A stretch of 64,000 nt of DNA from the NCBI RefSeq assembly GCF_900103865.1, contig NZ_FNII01000002.1, forward strand, positions 1 to 64,000. The letters are read 5' to 3'. The notes under the pieces are model-generated. The model ran no database searches and had not been told where the DNA came from. It saw only the letters and a list, made by a program, of their open reading frames with translations. Positions 1 through 8,128 of this stretch are shown here, in pieces. The translations under genes and the position numbers were made by a program. Position 1 is the first letter of the stretch; every line of letters begins with the position of its first letter. Origin of the DNA: Vreelandella arcis (GTDB lineage Bacteria; Pseudomonadota; Gammaproteobacteria; Pseudomonadales; Halomonadaceae).

Positions 1-2
1 CC

Positions 3-290
3 ACAAAGGGCTTTGCATCGCTGAGCGCGGTACGGGAATGGATGCTGACGTTCGAACGGGCTTACAACGAGCAGCATCTTCACAGTGGTATCCAGTATGT
101 CACGCCGGCGGATCGGCACCGTGGGATAGACCGAGAACGTCTTGAGCACCGGAAAGCGGTTTATGAAAGGGCGAAGCGCCGACAGCCTCAACGCTGGTCG
201 GGCCGCACTCGGAACTGGGAGGTTCCTGGTTCGGTGTCGCTCAACCCGGGAAAAGAGCAGGAAATCGAGCGTAATAAACAGGCTGCTTAA
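3..290 (+). mobile_element. IS3-family transposase (OrfB) C-terminal end, cut by the window edge
   Basis: The frame is open from the window edge to a TAA at 288-290. It encodes the end of a DDE integrase-type transposase: a segment containing 'AYNEQHLHSGI' and 'RWSGRTRNW', typical of the last 90 residues of IS3-family OrfB proteins. The 5' part lies outside the window, so I cannot tell whether the element is complete. About 20-40 bases past the stop the sequence TTGAAAATCACCG (around 315-328) resembles the kind of terminal sequence seen at IS3-type right ends, but no partner end or target duplication can be checked here. The element marks the left edge of an accessory patch. Confidence 0.8.
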
Positions 291-368
291 GCGCAGCCAT
301 TTGGACAACTGGGTTGAAAATCACCGTTAAGGGCCGAGGAAAGACTAACTCCATCCCCGGACGTTCAA

Positions 369-743
369 ATGAAAGATCTCCCAACTGGAGAAGACTTGCA
401 CAAGAACGAAGAAGAAATACTGGAGAAGGATGGGTATAGCTTTGCGCGGGGTGAAACCATGCCCGGTAGGCACTTAGCCAGCATACGCATACAGGTTTTA
501 ATGGATAGACTGTGTGCGCCAGAAACAACTTGGGCAGCTGTCTATTCAAGAGACATCGAGTTTATTGCACCTGACAGCTTCTTCGAGATTGGCATCGTTC
601 CTTTGTCGCCGAGTTGCTGCCTTGTAGCCAATCAAGAAGGAGGAGAAGTCTCATCTAATAATGCAATTACAATTAATCGCAAAGCAATTGAGCAGTCGTC
701 TAAGTATTACTTTGCACGCGACTTTTCGAAGTGTGGCATATAA
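369..743 (+). CDS. hypothetical protein, DUF4238-like C-terminal fragment
   Basis: A 124-residue ORF with an ATG at 369. Its second half ('IGIVPLSPSCCLV' followed by an Asn-rich stretch, then 'INRKAIEQSSKYYFARD') resembles the C-terminus of DUF4238 proteins, which usually have a PLSP...L core followed by IN...Q...A..Y.F. Those proteins are commonly about 250-350 residues, so this looks like a truncated descendant lacking the N-terminal part, possibly shortened by the neighbouring IS3-type element. The function of DUF4238 is unknown. The stop codon lies inside the left arm of an attC-like palindrome (738-828), as is common for integron cassette genes. Expression is uncertain: no clear ribosome-binding site precedes the ATG. 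Confidence 0.45.
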   Translation: MKDLPTGEDLHKNEEEILEKDGYSFARGETMPGRHLASIRIQVLMDRLCAPETTWAAVYSRDIEFIAPDSFFEIGIVPLSPSCCLVANQEGGEVSSNNAITINRKAIEQSSKYYFARDFSKCGI

Positions 744-828
744 CGATGCAACCTAACTTTGCGCTCAAAGCATACTCCCTATATGCCGCTGCGTGGCATT
801 CTGCTCAATGGTTAGCTCTACGTTATAC
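738..828. other. attC-like imperfect palindrome (possible integron cassette recombination site)
   Basis: The outer arms TATAACG (739-745) and CGTTATA (821-827) are perfectly complementary. The right arm reads GTTATAC, close to but not matching the GTTRRRY attC core. Inside lie a second imperfect pair (CTAAC at 753-757 with GTTAG at 811-815) and a central hairpin (ATGCC...GGCAT, 782-798). The total of about 91 bp fits known attC lengths, and the upstream ORF stops inside the left arm. The core mismatch and unequal spacers keep confidence modest. Confidence 0.35.
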
Positions 829-972
829 TAGGGGCCTCTGAACGTCCGCTCTTGGCCGTTACCAGCAGGCATATAAAACGGTGGTTTTTTCGCCTTAAAT
901 TAAAGCATCAAGCACCTCTGCCGAAATAGGAGATAGGATAGTACACATTAAAAAAGAAAGTGGTGGTTGCTC

Positions 973-1899
973 ATGAACTATTCGTGTTTCACTTCTATTC
1001 TGGTCGCATCCATTGGATCAATTGTATTGCAGGGTTGTGCGTCCCTTTCTGCACCTTATCAGCATACGAACGATGATGATCATTCGCTCGCAAGAAACAT
1101 TGTCGACTCCAACTCCAGCCGGGATATCAACTTTCGTGAAGCTGAGGATGGAACCCAGGCGCCTTACTACCCGGGTGGAGGCCTAGGCACATTGCTGGCG
1201 ATTGGTATGGCCGCCAATGGCGCGATCGACCCGGTTCAGGGCCTATCTCCGGCATTGAGTGCGGCCGCCAGCTATGCCACGTTCAAGCCGGACGAGAGCT
1301 CCATTGAGACAAAACCGCTCGTTTTCGGATTTTTCCCTTGGAATCAGGGGGATGGCGCGCATGCAGGTGGTCGCCAGTTCATGGCCTATCTCGATTACAG
1401 CTTGGAAAAGATGGCTGTCGAGCTGGGTGGGCGGGTTGAGCCGGTGTTTTCGACCGTGACAGGTGACCATACGCTGAACACATGGAAGTTTGTGGCACCA
1501 GAACATGGTTGCAGCGTTGACAATGCTTGTGTGGTCCGCGCGTATTTCACTGCGAACACTGCTGAGGGGCTTTACCCGGCTGAATGGGTGCTTGATCTAG
1601 CCCGGAAGGACTACGAATCTATGGCCCTAGAACTAGGTTCACCGAACTACTTTGAGCCAGAATCACCTGCGACGGCGTGGAAGCTGGTGAATAATGGGGG
1701 TAGTAATTACAGCCAGGTTCAGTTCCTTCGGGAGGACATGGAAGATGATCCATCTTTGCTCCCACTTTATAAGTCTCTGAGTAATCATCTTCCGCGCACT
1801 TTTGCGTTATATTTACCACCTGATCAGCGCCACGGGATCAACCTAGGATATCCTGTCATGCTCCATGATGGAGAAGAGCTGCTGTTTGAAGAGCCCTAG
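973..1899 (+). CDS. putative outer-membrane lipoprotein of unknown function
   Basis: An ORF of about 308 residues whose N-terminus is a lipoprotein signal: Met-Asn-Tyr, a hydrophobic stretch, then the lipobox Leu-Gln-Gly-Cys followed by Ala-Ser. Residue +2 after the Cys is Ala, not Asp, so outer-membrane sorting is likely in a gammaproteobacterium. The mature part has a Gly-rich hydrophobic stretch around residues 70-80 ('GGGLGTLLAIGMAANGA'), two close Cys residues near 175-180 and no recognisable catalytic motif. I chose the ATG at 973; an in-frame TTG at 967 is possible and lies a little closer to the AAAGAAAG purine run upstream. It is followed by a strong hairpin (1906-1935), so it is probably transcribed alone. 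I do not recognise the family. Confidence 0.7.
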   Translation: MNYSCFTSILVASIGSIVLQGCASLSAPYQHTNDDDHSLARNIVDSNSSRDINFREAEDGTQAPYYPGGGLGTLLAIGMAANGAIDPVQGLSPALSAAASYATFKPDESSIETKPLVFGFFPWNQGDGAHAGGRQFMAYLDYSLEKMAVELGGRVEPVFSTVTGDHTLNTWKFVAPEHGCSVDNACVVRAYFTANTAEGLYPAEWVLDLARKDYESMALELGSPNYFEPESPATAWKLVNNGGSNYSQVQFLREDMEDDPSLLPLYKSLSNHLPRTFALYLPPDQRHGINLGYPVMLHDGEELLFEEP

Positions 1900-1905
1900 T
1901 GTTTT

Positions 1906-1935
1906 GGCTGCCAATTATTAATATAATTGGCAGCC
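1906..1935. terminator. 13-bp perfect hairpin between convergent genes
   Basis: GGCTGCCAATTAT (1906-1918), loop TAAT, ATAATTGGCAGCC (1923-1935). It lies 7 bases after the lipoprotein stop and about 50 bases past the end of the convergent gene at 1984-2439. There is no T-tract downstream on either strand, so it may act as a bidirectional terminator or transcript-end stabiliser rather than a classic intrinsic terminator. Confidence 0.55.
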
Positions 1936-1983
1936 GACTTGCATGTCCTGTAAGGATATGACTCCTGTGGAAATGTAGAAGGG

Positions 1984-2439
1984 TCAAATTTTCCAGCAAG
2001 TCCCTATTTCCATAAAGGGGGATGAGCCGCTGTGTCCTGTAACATACCCAACTTTAGAAACATTGGTGTACCGTAAACTTTCCTTGTTAAGCGTGAAGGT
2101 TTCATCAAGACTTCTTCCCCCAAATGTAATATATAAAGGGTTTGATCTTTCGGCGTTTTCCATGATGAACGTAGCTGATGGTGTTGTTGTATTATAAAGA
2201 ACGTAACTTTCAACCCCATTAAACAGACGCTTCCCAATGGTGTAAGTTTTTTTGTTGGAGAAATTGGTTGGAGCCCATGACCCGTTAGAGTTTATAAATC
2301 CAGATATAGACTGTGTTTTGCAGGAATATAATGCTCCAGAAATTTCTTGCGCTTGGGAAGGAGATGTAAAATATGCTGAGGCAATAAAAATAGCTAAAAC
2401 CATCTTGCTCTTTGTAGAGAACGTGTTGAATAAAATCAT
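1984..2439 (-). CDS. small secreted hypothetical protein
   Basis: A 151-residue ORF on the minus strand. The N-terminus has a Sec signal peptide: Lys-rich start, hydrophobic core 'MVLAIFIASAYF', and a probable Ala-Gln-Ala cleavage site near residue 30. The mature part is short, Ser/Thr/Asn-rich, and contains two Cys (in 'YSCKT' and the C-terminal 'GTCWKI') that could form a disulfide linking the ends of a beta-rich domain. No family is recognised. The gene is noticeably richer in A and T than its neighbours, which together with the adjacent IS3-type remnant suggests recent acquisition. Confidence 0.6.
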   Translation of the reverse strand: MILFNTFSTKSKMVLAIFIASAYFTSPSQAQEISGALYSCKTQSISGFINSNGSWAPTNFSNKKTYTIGKRLFNGVESYVLYNTTTPSATFIMENAERSNPLYITFGGRSLDETFTLNKESLRYTNVSKVGYVTGHSGSSPFMEIGTCWKI

Positions 2440-2740
2440 TTGATCATACCTTTCTTGGAAAGCATGGGGTGCTTATTATCAATTCATCGAGTGTTATTTT
2501 ATATTTTTTTGTTGGCTTTAATTATCGGCATGTATTTTATTTTCTTTAGCGTTATGGTTTCGGTGGGAATGCTGTGCCGTTTGTCGCCCTGGGCGTGCGA
2601 CTGCCGGCTCTGCCGGTAGGTGGGAGCGCTGTATCGGTGGCCCCCAGGGAGGGCAGGTTCTGGGAAACGAAACCCCAAGAGGGGGCCCAACCTTTGCCTA
2701 AGCCTTACTAGGGGTGTCCTCCGACCACAGCTGATTTTAG
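2440..2740. other. intergenic stretch, no supported gene
   Basis: About 300 bases between the secreted protein and a cryptic ORF. The first 100 bases are A/T-rich and probably hold the promoter of the minus-strand gene. The rest is G/C-rich with a CTGCCGG/CCGGTAG-like repeat near 2600-2620. I see no convincing coding potential or RNA gene. Confidence 0.5.
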
Positions 2741-2986
2741 AGAGGCGATATCAGAGTTGCTTCTGCAGAGGGAAAATCTTCGATATCAATCGAGGCAAGT
2801 GAGCTGCATCGGCTAGTTGGAGGCTACCCAAAACCGTATAATCGCATGCCCATGTGCTGCGCGGCGATGCTCTCCGCGATGGAGGATAATGACCGGTTTA
2901 TCCTCCAGCCGCCTAAAGGTAATGGGGCGAGTCTCAAGATCGAATACCGATTTCCTCGATCAGGATCGCAGATCCCAAATTTATGA
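2741..2986 (+). pseudogene. cryptic conserved-looking ORF without an early start codon
   Basis: The frame is open from just after a TAG at 2738-2740 to TGA at 2984-2986 (81 codons). It reads with normal protein-like composition throughout, including 'PYNRMPMCCAAM' and 'ILQPPKGNGASLKIEYRFPR'. The first ATG is only at 2846 (giving 46 residues), with others at 2852, 2867 and 2879, and none has a good ribosome-binding site. The pattern of a Met-Cys-Cys helix followed by Pro-Pro-Lys-Gly and a closing beta strand looks like a small folded domain, so this is probably the remnant of a gene that lost its 5' end, or a small protein starting at 2846. I cannot name the family. Confidence 0.35.
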
Positions 2987-3346
2987 TCGTATGAGTATTT
3001 TATTAATGGCTGCTCCTGACCGCTAGCTGTCTTTCCCTAGCACCTTGCAAAAAGGCGCTCTACTCAGCGCTAGGTGAGCAATCATGTAGGGGCGATAACG
3101 ACTGGGTAAATGACCTTCCAAAGGTGATACCCAGTCCGCCGATATTTTCTTTCTGTTGTACCTGTTTGTCGAAAGCCAAGCTGGCCTGGTGTCAAATGCG
3201 GCTCGAAAGACCCTTCCTGATGGCGCTCAGTAAGAATTCACGCAACTGCTTGATAATACGCATCAGCCATAACCTATGTTAAGTGGGTGATGTAGGCATA
3301 TGTTTTAGAATAACGCCAAGAAATCATTTGCCTGAGAGGTAATAGC
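2987..3346. other. intergenic region upstream of the Crp-type regulator
   Basis: About 360 bases with no supported gene. It contains a long inverted repeat at 3100-3136 (listed separately). The 3' end carries GAGAGGT at 3334-3340, the likely ribosome-binding site of the next gene. No other structure was seen. Confidence 0.5.
3100..3136. repeat. inverted repeat (GACTGGGTA / TACCCAGTC) with nested hairpin
   Basis: Perfect 9-bp arms at 3100-3108 and 3128-3136 enclose a second short stem (ACCTT/AAGGT). No T-tract follows directly, although TATTTTCTTT lies about 8 bases beyond. It could be a weak terminator or a protein-binding palindrome. Confidence 0.5.
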
Positions 3347-4099
3347 GTGGCTCTCCTCGATACAGTCGTTATGCGGGGCCTTAGTAGCCAAGGTGCGTTG
3401 TCTCCTGAAGACAAGGCGTTGTTGCTGGGACTTGAGCTTAGCCCCCGGCAAATGTCAGCCAGCGAGGTACTATGGCTGGAGAGCGCGGATGCTGATCTGT
3501 TCTGCGTGGTCAAGGAGGGCTGGGCATACTCCTATCGCAACTTGAAAAATGGTTCGAAGCAGATCCTCAAGTTCTACCTCCCCGGCGATATCATCGGCAT
3601 TCGCGATTTTGGCTTCACCCGCCGACTGGCAAGTGCGGTGATGATTAATGAAGGTGTGATCTATCCGTTCTCGTATCAGCAGCTTTTTGAACTCTTTGGG
3701 CGTTCGAACCTGGCTGTCGGGATCATGGCCACAGCAATACGTCAGCAAGCGCTACTCTCCGAGCGGTTGATCTACCTCGGCAAGTATGCCGCCCACGAGC
3801 AGCTGGCACATTTCCTCTACGAAATCTATCTGCGACTTAAGCGGATTGGGGCCGTGGAAGACAATAGCTTTCTCATGCCGCTCACTCAGGAGCTGATTAG
3901 CGACGCGCTGGGGATGAGCCCGGTACACGTGAGCCGGACTTTCTCGATGCTGCGTGAAGAGGGACTCGTAATCCGAGACCGCCAGCACGTGCAGTTGCCA
4001 GACCCCGAAGCGTTGGCGCGGCTAGTCGAGTTCAATGACAGCTATATCGATGAATTCCTCCCGCCCACGTTCTCTGAACTGCTAAGAGCTACCCCATAA
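3347..4099 (+). CDS. Crp/Fnr-family transcriptional regulator
   Basis: A 250-residue protein with the usual two-domain plan: an N-terminal cyclic-nucleotide-binding-type beta roll (about residues 25-140, with 'KEGWAYSYRNLKNGSKQIL' and 'YLPGDIIGI') and a C-terminal winged helix (about 170-230; 'LTQELISDALGMSPVHVSRT' is the HTH). There is no N-terminal Cys cluster of the Fnr type, so an oxygen-sensing Fe-S cluster is unlikely, and the effector cannot be deduced. The start is GTG at 3347, preceded by GAGAGGT at a good distance. It stands alone, with the next gene convergent and a hairpin at 4241-4260 between them. The DNA targets are unknown. Confidence 0.85.
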   Translation: MALLDTVVMRGLSSQGALSPEDKALLLGLELSPRQMSASEVLWLESADADLFCVVKEGWAYSYRNLKNGSKQILKFYLPGDIIGIRDFGFTRRLASAVMINEGVIYPFSYQQLFELFGRSNLAVGIMATAIRQQALLSERLIYLGKYAAHEQLAHFLYEIYLRLKRIGAVEDNSFLMPLTQELISDALGMSPVHVSRTFSMLREEGLVIRDRQHVQLPDPEALARLVEFNDSYIDEFLPPTFSELLRATP

Positions 4100-4240
4100 A
4101 GCGCCAATCGGAAAAGCGCGGGTCGCTTCTGTTGATACGGCTTGGAAACAGGAAGTCTCCGCTGCGCAGCTTAGCAAGCTGTATCCAGTCCATAACAGCG
4201 ATTCGTGTCAGTTACCTGCTGACAGCGGCTGGGTAGGCTT

Positions 4241-4265
4241 GCCGGCCCTTGTGGGCCGGCTTTGT
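4241..4265 (+). terminator. GC-rich hairpin with short T run
   Basis: GCCGGCCC, loop TTGT, GGGCCGGC (4241-4260) followed by TTTGT. It lies about 140 bases past the Crp-type gene and 20 bases before the end of the convergent IalB-like gene, so it can serve one or both. Confidence 0.6.
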
Positions 4266-4280
4266 CGGGGAAGGCTAAGA

Positions 4281-4814
4281 TCAGGGGGCGATGCGGGTAC
4301 TGGCGTCGGTAAAGCCGATCAGCGAAATATCTAGATCCATGCGTTCACCGCGTGGATCAATCATGCTGAGGGTTGCCGTAGTGCCACTACGGAGTTGCTG
4401 CAACATCGACGGCTCAATGGGAGCGTCAGCACGGCACCCTTGCGCCTGGCAGACCTGATAGGGGAACTGAATTGGCTCACCGTCATCCACACTCAACTGC
4501 ATGCCCGCGGACAGACGTACCCCCAGCGGCACGAAGAAGCTCATCACCGGGCCATCGATCTGGGGCGGGTAGTCGAGAACTACCTGCATCAAGGGCTGGT
4601 CGCTGCCAGGTTGAGTGACCAATTGCACCATCGCACAAGGAGTCGGGCTCTCGGCATTACGTTGGCAACGAACCTCCCAGTCCTGGAACGACTCGGTGGT
4701 GACATTATCACCGGAAGCTGTCCCCGGTTGTTGTTGGCTGAAGGCGCTGGGTGAAAACACCAAGATCGATAATAGCCCCATCATGCGTAGGGTTTGAGTA
4801 AGATAGTGCGGCAT
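4281..4814 (-). CDS. IalB-like (invasion-associated locus B) periplasmic protein
   Basis: A 177-residue secreted protein. I chose the ATG at 4812-4814 because GGGAGGT lies 8 bases upstream and it begins a good Sec signal peptide ('MGLLSILVFSPSAFS', cleavage near residue 28); an upstream in-frame extension to 4901 lacks such support. The mature protein has features of the IalB family (PF06776): 'FQDWEVRC' near its start, 'CAMVQ', a 'FVPLGVRL' strand, the paired-Cys segment 'YQVCQAQGCRA', and a closing 'SLIGFTDA'. Family members are periplasmic and named after a Bartonella invasion locus; in environmental bacteria the role is unknown. It appears monocistronic and convergent with the Crp-type gene. 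Confidence 0.8.
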   Translation of the reverse strand: MPHYLTQTLRMMGLLSILVFSPSAFSQQQPGTASGDNVTTESFQDWEVRCQRNAESPTPCAMVQLVTQPGSDQPLMQVVLDYPPQIDGPVMSFFVPLGVRLSAGMQLSVDDGEPIQFPYQVCQAQGCRADAPIEPSMLQQLRSGTTATLSMIDPRGERMDLDISLIGFTDASTRIAP

Positions 4815-5079
4815 TGGCGTAACCTCCCGTTGGTTCGCTAATGGTGAATAATAATACCCACCATGCCTGCTTGCTCGCTTGATATCCAGCATAGAAGCCA
4901 TATGTAAACCAAACGGGGCGACCCAGGGCAGACGCGGCAGTGTTGAAAGGGCAGGCCACTGTTCGACGCTTGACGCTAAGTTCTAGTAAGCTTCGTTTTA
5001 CTTAGGCAGTCGTGAGGGTCTACCACCATCACGTTCGCGACTGCAGCTAGGCACGCTCCACGTCTCCTGAGCCGGGTGA

Positions 5080-5409
5080 AACCCGATTTCTGCTACCTCT
5101 TTTCCTTCTGGGGCTGGTGGCTTCTTTGGCGTGCACACTGGCCTGCTGCAAGTGGCGGAAACCCCCGCCCAGCTAGCGGCGGTGATGGGGCACGAGGTGG
5201 CCCATGTGCTGGCAGATCATAACAACGAGCGGCTCACTCAACCGCTGGGCATTAAAGCCGCCCTATTGGTGGTAGGCTTGCTGGGCGAAGCCGATTTTAT
5301 AGGCCTTACGGTGATGGCTTATCCGGTCACACCAAAACACGATGCAGCCATCGCCTGGGCCTTGCGTGCCGTTGATGGCGAGATTCAGGAGGGAATCAAT
5401 GCCGCTTGA
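5080..5409 (+). pseudogene. M48-type (LoiP-like) metallopeptidase fragment
   Basis: The open frame carries 'VHTGLLQVAETPAQL' and the zinc motif HEVAH in 'MGHEVAHVLADHNNERL', exactly the core of periplasmic M48 peptidases. The N-terminal signal and first third are missing: an in-frame stop sits at 5077-5079, and the first start-like codon is GTG at 5131. After 'LLVVGLLGE' the sequence no longer resembles the family, and the third zinc ligand region and C-terminal half are absent. The last 35 residues come from unrelated sequence and run into the start of the LysE gene. It is a dead internal fragment left by deletions at both ends. Confidence 0.75.
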
Positions 5410-6010
5410 TACGTGGGTCATCTATTTCGTTAGCTGTGTGGGCTTGTCATTATCACCCGGCCCCAACGGGCTTCTGGCACTGACCCATGGCGTACTTCAT
5501 GGAAGCCGTAGGGCGTTGTTTACCATTTCGGGCGGTGCGCTGGGGTTTGTCATCGTCATTGCGCTTTGCATGTTTGGCATCGGGGCGCTCATCAAATCCT
5601 CGGTTGTTTGGCTCTCGGTACTCAAGTGGGTGGGGGGTGCGTACCTCGTCTGGCTGGGTATTCAGGTATGGCGCTCCCCGCCAATGGCTACCTCGGCGCA
5701 TACAGGCGGTGTGGTTGCCAGCAGTTGGTCGCTTTTTCGCCAAGGCACGCTGGCATCAATAACCAACCCCAAAGTCCTGTTGTTTTTCAGCGCCTTTTTG
5801 CCGCAATTTCTTGATCCCCAGAATAGCTTGATGCATCAGTTCGTCATCATGGCAGCGACCTTTGTGATCACTGAGTTCTTTGCCGAGTTTATACTGGCAA
5901 GCGCGGCTAGCCGTATCCGGCCTTGGCTAGAGCGTGCCGGCCGAGGGTTTAACAGGGCCTGCGGCGGTATTTTCATGGCCATTGGTGTCGCGCTTCCTAT
6001 ACGCGCTTGA
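5399..6010 (+). CDS. LysE/RhtB-family amino-acid exporter
   Basis: A 203-residue membrane protein with about six hydrophobic segments and the family's N-terminal signature 'SLSPGPNGLLALTHG' and central 'NPKVLLFFSAFLPQF'. LysE/RhtB proteins export amino acids or analogues across the inner membrane; the substrate cannot be read from sequence. The start is ATG at 5399, because AGGAGGG lies just upstream and the protein then begins with the standard 'TWVIYF' helix. The gene overlaps the end of the decayed M48 fragment by 11 bases. Its stop abuts a DUF2784 remnant that continues in the same frame, so both flanks are deletion scars while this gene itself looks intact. A second LysE-type gene lies at 24448-25074. 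Confidence 0.88.
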   Translation: MPLDTWVIYFVSCVGLSLSPGPNGLLALTHGVLHGSRRALFTISGGALGFVIVIALCMFGIGALIKSSVVWLSVLKWVGGAYLVWLGIQVWRSPPMATSAHTGGVVASSWSLFRQGTLASITNPKVLLFFSAFLPQFLDPQNSLMHQFVIMAATFVITEFFAEFILASAASRIRPWLERAGRGFNRACGGIFMAIGVALPIRA

Positions 6011-6292
6011 AGCGTTGGCTATGTGGTAGGGCAAGTTTGGTTGGGCGTTGCCTGCCGTTTAACCACCTGGGAAATGGCGCTAAGGGCTGGGACGGGCGCT
6101 GCGACCTATGTGGAGTCGTTTATTCAGCATTGGCTGCAGAGTTTGCTCTATTACAGCGCCCCTGACTGGTTTTTTATAGTGGTGTATACCGTCTTTGGCG
6201 GCTTGGTGTTGGCGAGTTGGTTTGTGTGTGGTGCGGCCCTCGCCAGCACTGAGCATCGTTGGATTGTCTCATGGCAAAATCCTTTATCTTGA
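6011..6292 (+). pseudogene. DUF2784 protein, C-terminal remnant
   Basis: Starting immediately after the LysE stop, the same frame reads 'VGYVVGQVWLG', 'LTTWEMALRAG', 'FIQHWLQSLLYYSAPDW' and 'VFGGLVLASWFV'. This matches the second half of the intact DUF2784 membrane protein at 28706-29110 almost residue for residue. The first half (two membrane helices) is absent, and the C-terminal tail after 'SWFV' has diverged by a frame change. It is a dead copy. Together with another fragment at 30729-30830, the window holds three copies of this gene. Confidence 0.8.
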
Positions 6293-6479
6293 AATGAATG
6301 GATCTAGTGTTCTAGGACAACAACTATGAATCTTGGTTATCCCGATCCATCATAGGAATTGATAAGTGGCCACAGGTTGCGTTCAGGGCGAAGGCAGGAG
6401 CGCTCCTTATCTACAATCTGGGTACCGCCATCTGCCGATCAAATCTGTTTCGGCAATGACTCACCGGTGTGGCTTATCG

Positions 6480-7516
6480 TTAGCGGATTAGCACCAGTGC
6501 AACGCCAAGTGCATAAAGTAGGATAATGGCGGCGCTCTCAGTGCCGATCCGAGCAATACCCTGCTCCTGTCGCCGAATCAGCCCCATCATAAGGGCGCTG
6601 GTCATTAACAGTGACAGGCTGATCCAGATAATCGTATCCTCGGATACCGCGTGGTAGATAGAGCCCTCACGGTAGGCAATGTCAGACGTAGCAGTGAAGA
6701 GAGTATCAAATGCATTTCCACCAATAATCCCCCAACGGCCAGGGTAAGAGCGCCGCGTCGGACGGCAGCCACGGATGTCACTAGTTCGGGCAGGGAGGTG
6801 CTGGTTGCGGTCAGCAATACCCCTACGGCTGTTTGCCCCAAGCCGGTTTGAGCCGCAATGTTGGTCGCTGCAGGCTCTAAGGTCCAACCTGCCAGCCCCA
6901 TGACAGACATCAACACCACGAACTCAATCACGAGCCTAGATAGGGCAGGGGTATCGGCATCATCCTCAGGAACATCGTTGCGGGTCTCTTTGGTAACAGA
7001 CGGTTTCCACATCGGTGTTTGACGCGCCCCTTTCACCAGGAATATCCCATAGACATAGAGCCCGAAGAGAACAGGCGTCACCGGACTAATGCCCCAGAAA
7101 GTGAAATCGGGGAGAGATGGCGCTAAAAGAATGACGGCAAGGAGCGAAATAAGCAGGGCATTCTGCAACAAGTTCGGGGCGGAGGCGGCGGCATGTTCGA
7201 GATTCGCTCTTCTGTAAAACAGATCCGCTACCGCAAGGAAGAGAGTCTGTACCGCTATTCCCCCGAGTGCGTTACTGACGGCCAACTCGGGATGGCCTTT
7301 CCACGCTGCGGTGACCGAGAGAACGATACCGGAAAGTGATGTGGCCGCGCCTAACAGAAGAGCACCGGCTATGGCTTCGCCCAGCCCCGTTTTGTCTGCG
7401 AGCTGATCCACCACCCGCGTCAGGCGCGTCCCGGCCAGCGCAATCGTGACGGCGCAGGCAGCAAACACACCGACACTTTGCAGGAATGACCACTCATCCG
7501 GACTGAAAATAGGCAT
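6480..7516 (-). pseudogene. Ca2+/cation antiporter (CaCA, sodium/calcium exchanger family), single frameshift
   Basis: Two halves in different frames make one exchanger of about 345 residues. The first (7516 down to about 6730) carries the alpha-1 repeat ('AGALLLGAATSLSGIVLSVTA') and most of alpha-2 ('TATSTSLPELVTSVAAVRRG'). The second, in another frame down to 6480, continues exactly where it should with 'GGNAFDTLF' and the last two helices. The break lies in a run of five C at 6729-6733 (G on the coding strand); one more G would restore the frame. Family members exchange Ca2+ for Na+ or H+ across the inner membrane. The change may be a real recent mutation, a phase-variable tract or a sequencing error. 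As written, translation stops at 6605 without the last helices. Confidence 0.8.
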
Positions 7517-7787
7517 TTTCCTCCCATTTCACGCCTTTTGCGGGATATGGTGATTGTACAGCCATTGTAGTAGCGCTTCAGTGTCTGCTCCACATCGTCG
7601 AAGGCTGCTAGCGCGGCGGGCAGCAACCAGACACATATCTGCTTACATTGTCACAATGTTTGCGGCAACCTAAGCAAGTATGCTCCGGGTTACTCTGGTC
7701 AACTGCCGCACGGATTTCATCTGATCGACCTCGACCGAGTGAAAGTACAAGGCGCTGAACACTTTGGCATTATCAGGAAAGCGGCAT

Positions 7788-7991
7788 TCAGGCTGGGAGA
7801 ATATTCTGGTTGATACAAAAGAAGTTTGTCGGATCGAGCTTCTTCTTGAGCTTCACCAGTTGCTCATAGCTCGCACCATAGGTGAAGGCTACGCGTTCCG
7901 TCTCATCCCCGGTCAGGAAATTGACATAGGCGCCACCGCTGGCAAAGGGCTGTGATCGGGTAAAGAATTCACGTGCCCAGCAATGCAGCAT
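7788..7991 (-). pseudogene. FAD-linked oxidase (BBE domain) C-terminal remnant
   Basis: Reading leftward from 7991, the frame gives 'GGAYVNFLTGDE', 'FTYGASYEQLVKLKKKLDPTNFFCINQNI', which is split here only for description: it is the typical C-terminal berberine-bridge-enzyme-like segment (GG.YVNF; YG..Y..L..LK...DP.N.F..NQNI.P). That segment closes FAD-binding oxidoreductases of about 450 residues. No FAD-binding N-terminal domain is present upstream (7992-8128), so only the last 65 residues survive. It sits in a run of decayed genes between 5 and 10 kb. Confidence 0.75.
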
Positions 7992-8128
7992 TGTCTCTCC
8001 ATCTGCTCTTGGCCGTTAGGTGTCTCCATGCAGGCTGATGAAGTCCATTTGACGCCCCCTGAACGGGTAACTAGCTTCAGTTGGTACCCCCCAGATAACA
8101 GCAAGAACAACCCCGATGGAGGCATGCA

